From GWE2-42-39 sp942493345 (GTDB lineage: Bacteria > Bacteroidota > Bacteroidia > Bacteroidales > Prolixibacteraceae), in the NCBI GenBank assembly GCA_942493345.1, contig OW818695.1, positions 2,976,001 to 3,040,000 on the forward strand: DNA of 64,000 nucleotides. The letters run 5' to 3'. This document shows positions 62,758-64,000 of this stretch, one piece after another; the stretch's first letter is position 1, and every line of letters starts with the position of its first letter. The position numbers and the translations under genes are program-made. The notes under the pieces were generated by a model that was given only the letters and a program-made list of their open reading frames with translations, did not search any database and was not told the DNA's origin.

Positions 62758-63921
62758 TCAAAAACTCCATCGAATCCGGGCAAAAGCCAGCTTCCCGATA
62801 TCGCCGAACTCGGTTCCTTCGTCGCCAAAAAATAGTTGCCCGGTAAGCATTAATTCCAGATTGTTCTGAAGAGAATAGGTAAATGCCGGGCCAACATAAA
62901 ACGAATGGTCGCAGGGGTTCATAATTCCTGAAAAACTACCATTGAGCAAAGGCGTAAACGGAAAAGATACCTGTCCGAACAAAGCATATTTGGCAAACGA
63001 CAATTGTTTCGCCGACATGTCGGGGTTAAAAAGAATGTCCATTCCTCCGGCTTTTCCAGTTGTGCCGCGACTGTTGAAAAGCGCTCCGGCATGGAGGTAC
63101 AGACTGTTTTTTAGGGTGTAATCGCCCGAAATGGAAGCAACCGTTGATTCCACCGGATTGTCAATATTGTTGCGCGGAATGAAATGGGTGATTTCTCCCC
63201 TGAATCCGCCGCCTTTGATGTCGCCCGACCAGCCACCGCCAATAATATAGTCGTCGCCTACCCGGCCCGATAAAACCTGAAAATCGTAATCCCATTTGCT
63301 GAAACGGTACAAACCGGCCAACGCCATGTGATGTACATTGTCGCCCATTTTAAAAACCAGTTCGGCCGATGAAGTCACTCCTGTATAATATTGGATTTTT
63401 ACAGCATCAGAGCCGGGTCGTTCTTCGTAATCGAAGTCGAAATACGAAAAGGTGTTAAACACATCGTTCGGGTTCCAAACTAGGTTCACGCCCCAGTTGA
63501 TGCGTTGCCGCCCGACTCGGAACTGCCATTTGCCGCTGGTGTAGTCAATGTATGCGCGGTCGATCATCGAATGCACAAACCAGTTTTTCGAATCGGCGGA
63601 AATCCAGGAAAGATCGAGCCAGCCGTTGTCGTAATCGATGGTTGATTTGTATGCGGGAAATTCGCGAGTGATATTCCCGAATATCAAACGGTTGCGCATT
63701 TCAGTAATAACAGTAATTGTATTGCTGGCGTACCATTTAAAATTCAGGCGGTTGTGGATGATGTTGGTGTTCAGTTGGTCGATGTCGGTACCAACCAGTT
63801 CTTGTTTCGGGGAATAATACATTTGCAAATCTTTCAGGTAGCCGTTTAGCGCCCATTTTCGTTCCTGTGAAAAGCTGTTGATACTCAACAGAAGAAAAGA
63901 TAGTATGAATATTCGTTTCAT
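62758..63921 (-). CDS. Outer-membrane beta-barrel protein (porin-like)
   Basis: A 387-residue protein with a signal peptide (MKRIFILSFLLLSINSFSQ) followed by many alternating aromatic beta-strands (LNGYLKDLQMYYS, FRVGRQRINWGVNLVWNPNDVFN, LYLHAGALFNSRG) and a C-terminal Phe (FARIRWSF), the outer-membrane insertion signal. The pattern with GRQRINWG resembles DUF1302/porin-like barrels often paired with MMPL exporters and a lipoprotein-sorting-type protein. I chose ATG 63921, which gives the signal peptide directly; ATG 63963 would add 14 residues overlapping the upstream gene. It follows that partial gene by 2 bp. Confidence 0.82.
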   Translation of the reverse strand: MKRIFILSFLLLSINSFSQERKWALNGYLKDLQMYYSPKQELVGTDIDQLNTNIIHNRLNFKWYASNTITVITEMRNRLIFGNITREFPAYKSTIDYDNGWLDLSWISADSKNWFVHSMIDRAYIDYTSGKWQFRVGRQRINWGVNLVWNPNDVFNTFSYFDFDYEERPGSDAVKIQYYTGVTSSAELVFKMGDNVHHMALAGLYRFSKWDYDFQVLSGRVGDDYIIGGGWSGDIKGGGFRGEITHFIPRNNIDNPVESTVASISGDYTLKNSLYLHAGALFNSRGTTGKAGGMDILFNPDMSAKQLSFAKYALFGQVSFPFTPLLNGSFSGIMNPCDHSFYVGPAFTYSLQNNLELMLTGQLFFGDEGTEFGDIGKLAFARIRWSF

Positions 63922-63923
63922 TC

Positions 63924-64000
63924 TTATTTGCTTTTGTAACTTCCGGCAAAGTCCATCACACAAGTGACCCCGTAACTGGGATGGCTGTCATACGATACTC
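63924..64000 (-). CDS. C-terminal end of an upstream gene cut by the window
   Basis: On the minus strand the frame ending at TAA 63926-63924 reads YDSHPSYGVTCVMDFAGSYK and then SK before the stop, running off the window edge. Only about 25 codons are visible, so the family cannot be determined. Its stop is 2 bp before the start of the barrel gene, so the two form an operon. In comparable operons this position holds an outer-membrane lipoprotein-sorting-type protein or an MMPL exporter, which is only a guess here. Confidence 0.5.
   Translation of the reverse strand, partial: VSYDSHPSYGVTCVMDFAGSYKSK

Noticed and set aside
1..64000. CRISPR array, prophage, integron or plasmid origin
   Set aside because: No regularly spaced repeats, phage structural genes, integrase or replication gene were seen; the only mobile element is the IS at the left end.

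Overview
The window looks like a chromosomal segment of a Bacteroidota bacterium, probably a free-living, polysaccharide-degrading member of the Bacteroidales/Marinilabiliales type. The signs are a fused LpxC-FabZ, the gene order rimP-nusA-infB, promoters with the phylum-type -7 box TAnnTTTG and hardly any Shine-Dalgarno sequences, a Bacteroidota-style PBP1-LysM lipoprotein-like gene, a BatA-domain protein, GH172/DUF6786/sulfatase genes, and REP-like palindromes typical of this phylum. The species call is inference; there is no rRNA gene in the window. I found no CRISPR array, prophage, plasmid gene or origin.

Left end (1-7.4 kb): an accessory carbohydrate locus. A minus-strand cluster runs lacI-type regulator, GH172 glycosidase, DUF6786 lipoprotein and then a wrecked FucP-type sugar permease. 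A complete IS982-family element with an 8-bp target duplication sits immediately in front of the permease remnant. A secreted sulfatase follows on the plus strand, and the gap between the regulator and the sulfatase holds a 41-bp palindrome and a possible gene remnant.

7.4-18 kb: mixed single genes. These are thpR, a DUF4294 protein, an arginine deiminase with no partner pathway genes nearby, an rRNA/tRNA methyltransferase of the SpoU type, aminopeptidase P, a small lipoprotein, an ArsC/LMW-phosphatase-fold protein with a damaged active site, an orphan GroES-like protein, a second sulfatase (lipoprotein with helical-repeat tail), a cytidylate-kinase-like protein and a MATE exporter.

18-34 kb: housekeeping core. 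It holds carB, the lipid A genes lpxA/lpxC-fabZ/lpxD, an HD hydrolase, and rimP-nusA-infB preceded by a clear promoter and a terminator-like leader hairpin. gcvH, tsaE and alanine dehydrogenase follow.

34-50 kb: pullulanase, a LytS/LytTR two-component pair, two LiaF/DUF5668-like membrane proteins, glnS, folB, tRNA-Cys(GCA), a Tat-exported Gfo/Idh/MocA oxidoreductase, the etfB-etfA-acyl-CoA dehydrogenase operon (interrupted by a palindromic repeat), miaA and smpB.

50-64 kb: an MFS transporter, the LysM-PBP1 protein, and a compact Crp regulator / 2[4Fe-4S] ferredoxin / DUF4405 membrane protein module whose second helix has the HX13H spacing of di-heme cytochromes b. A 1431-residue AsmA-like protein built from repeated modules follows, then ornithine aminotransferase, an orphan BatA-type protein, an outer-membrane beta-barrel protein and the cut-off end of the gene upstream of it.

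The most promising candidates for undescribed biology are the Crp-ferredoxin-DUF4405 redox module, the modular AsmA-like protein, the ArsC-fold protein with a displaced P-loop, and the attenuator-like leader of the nusA operon.
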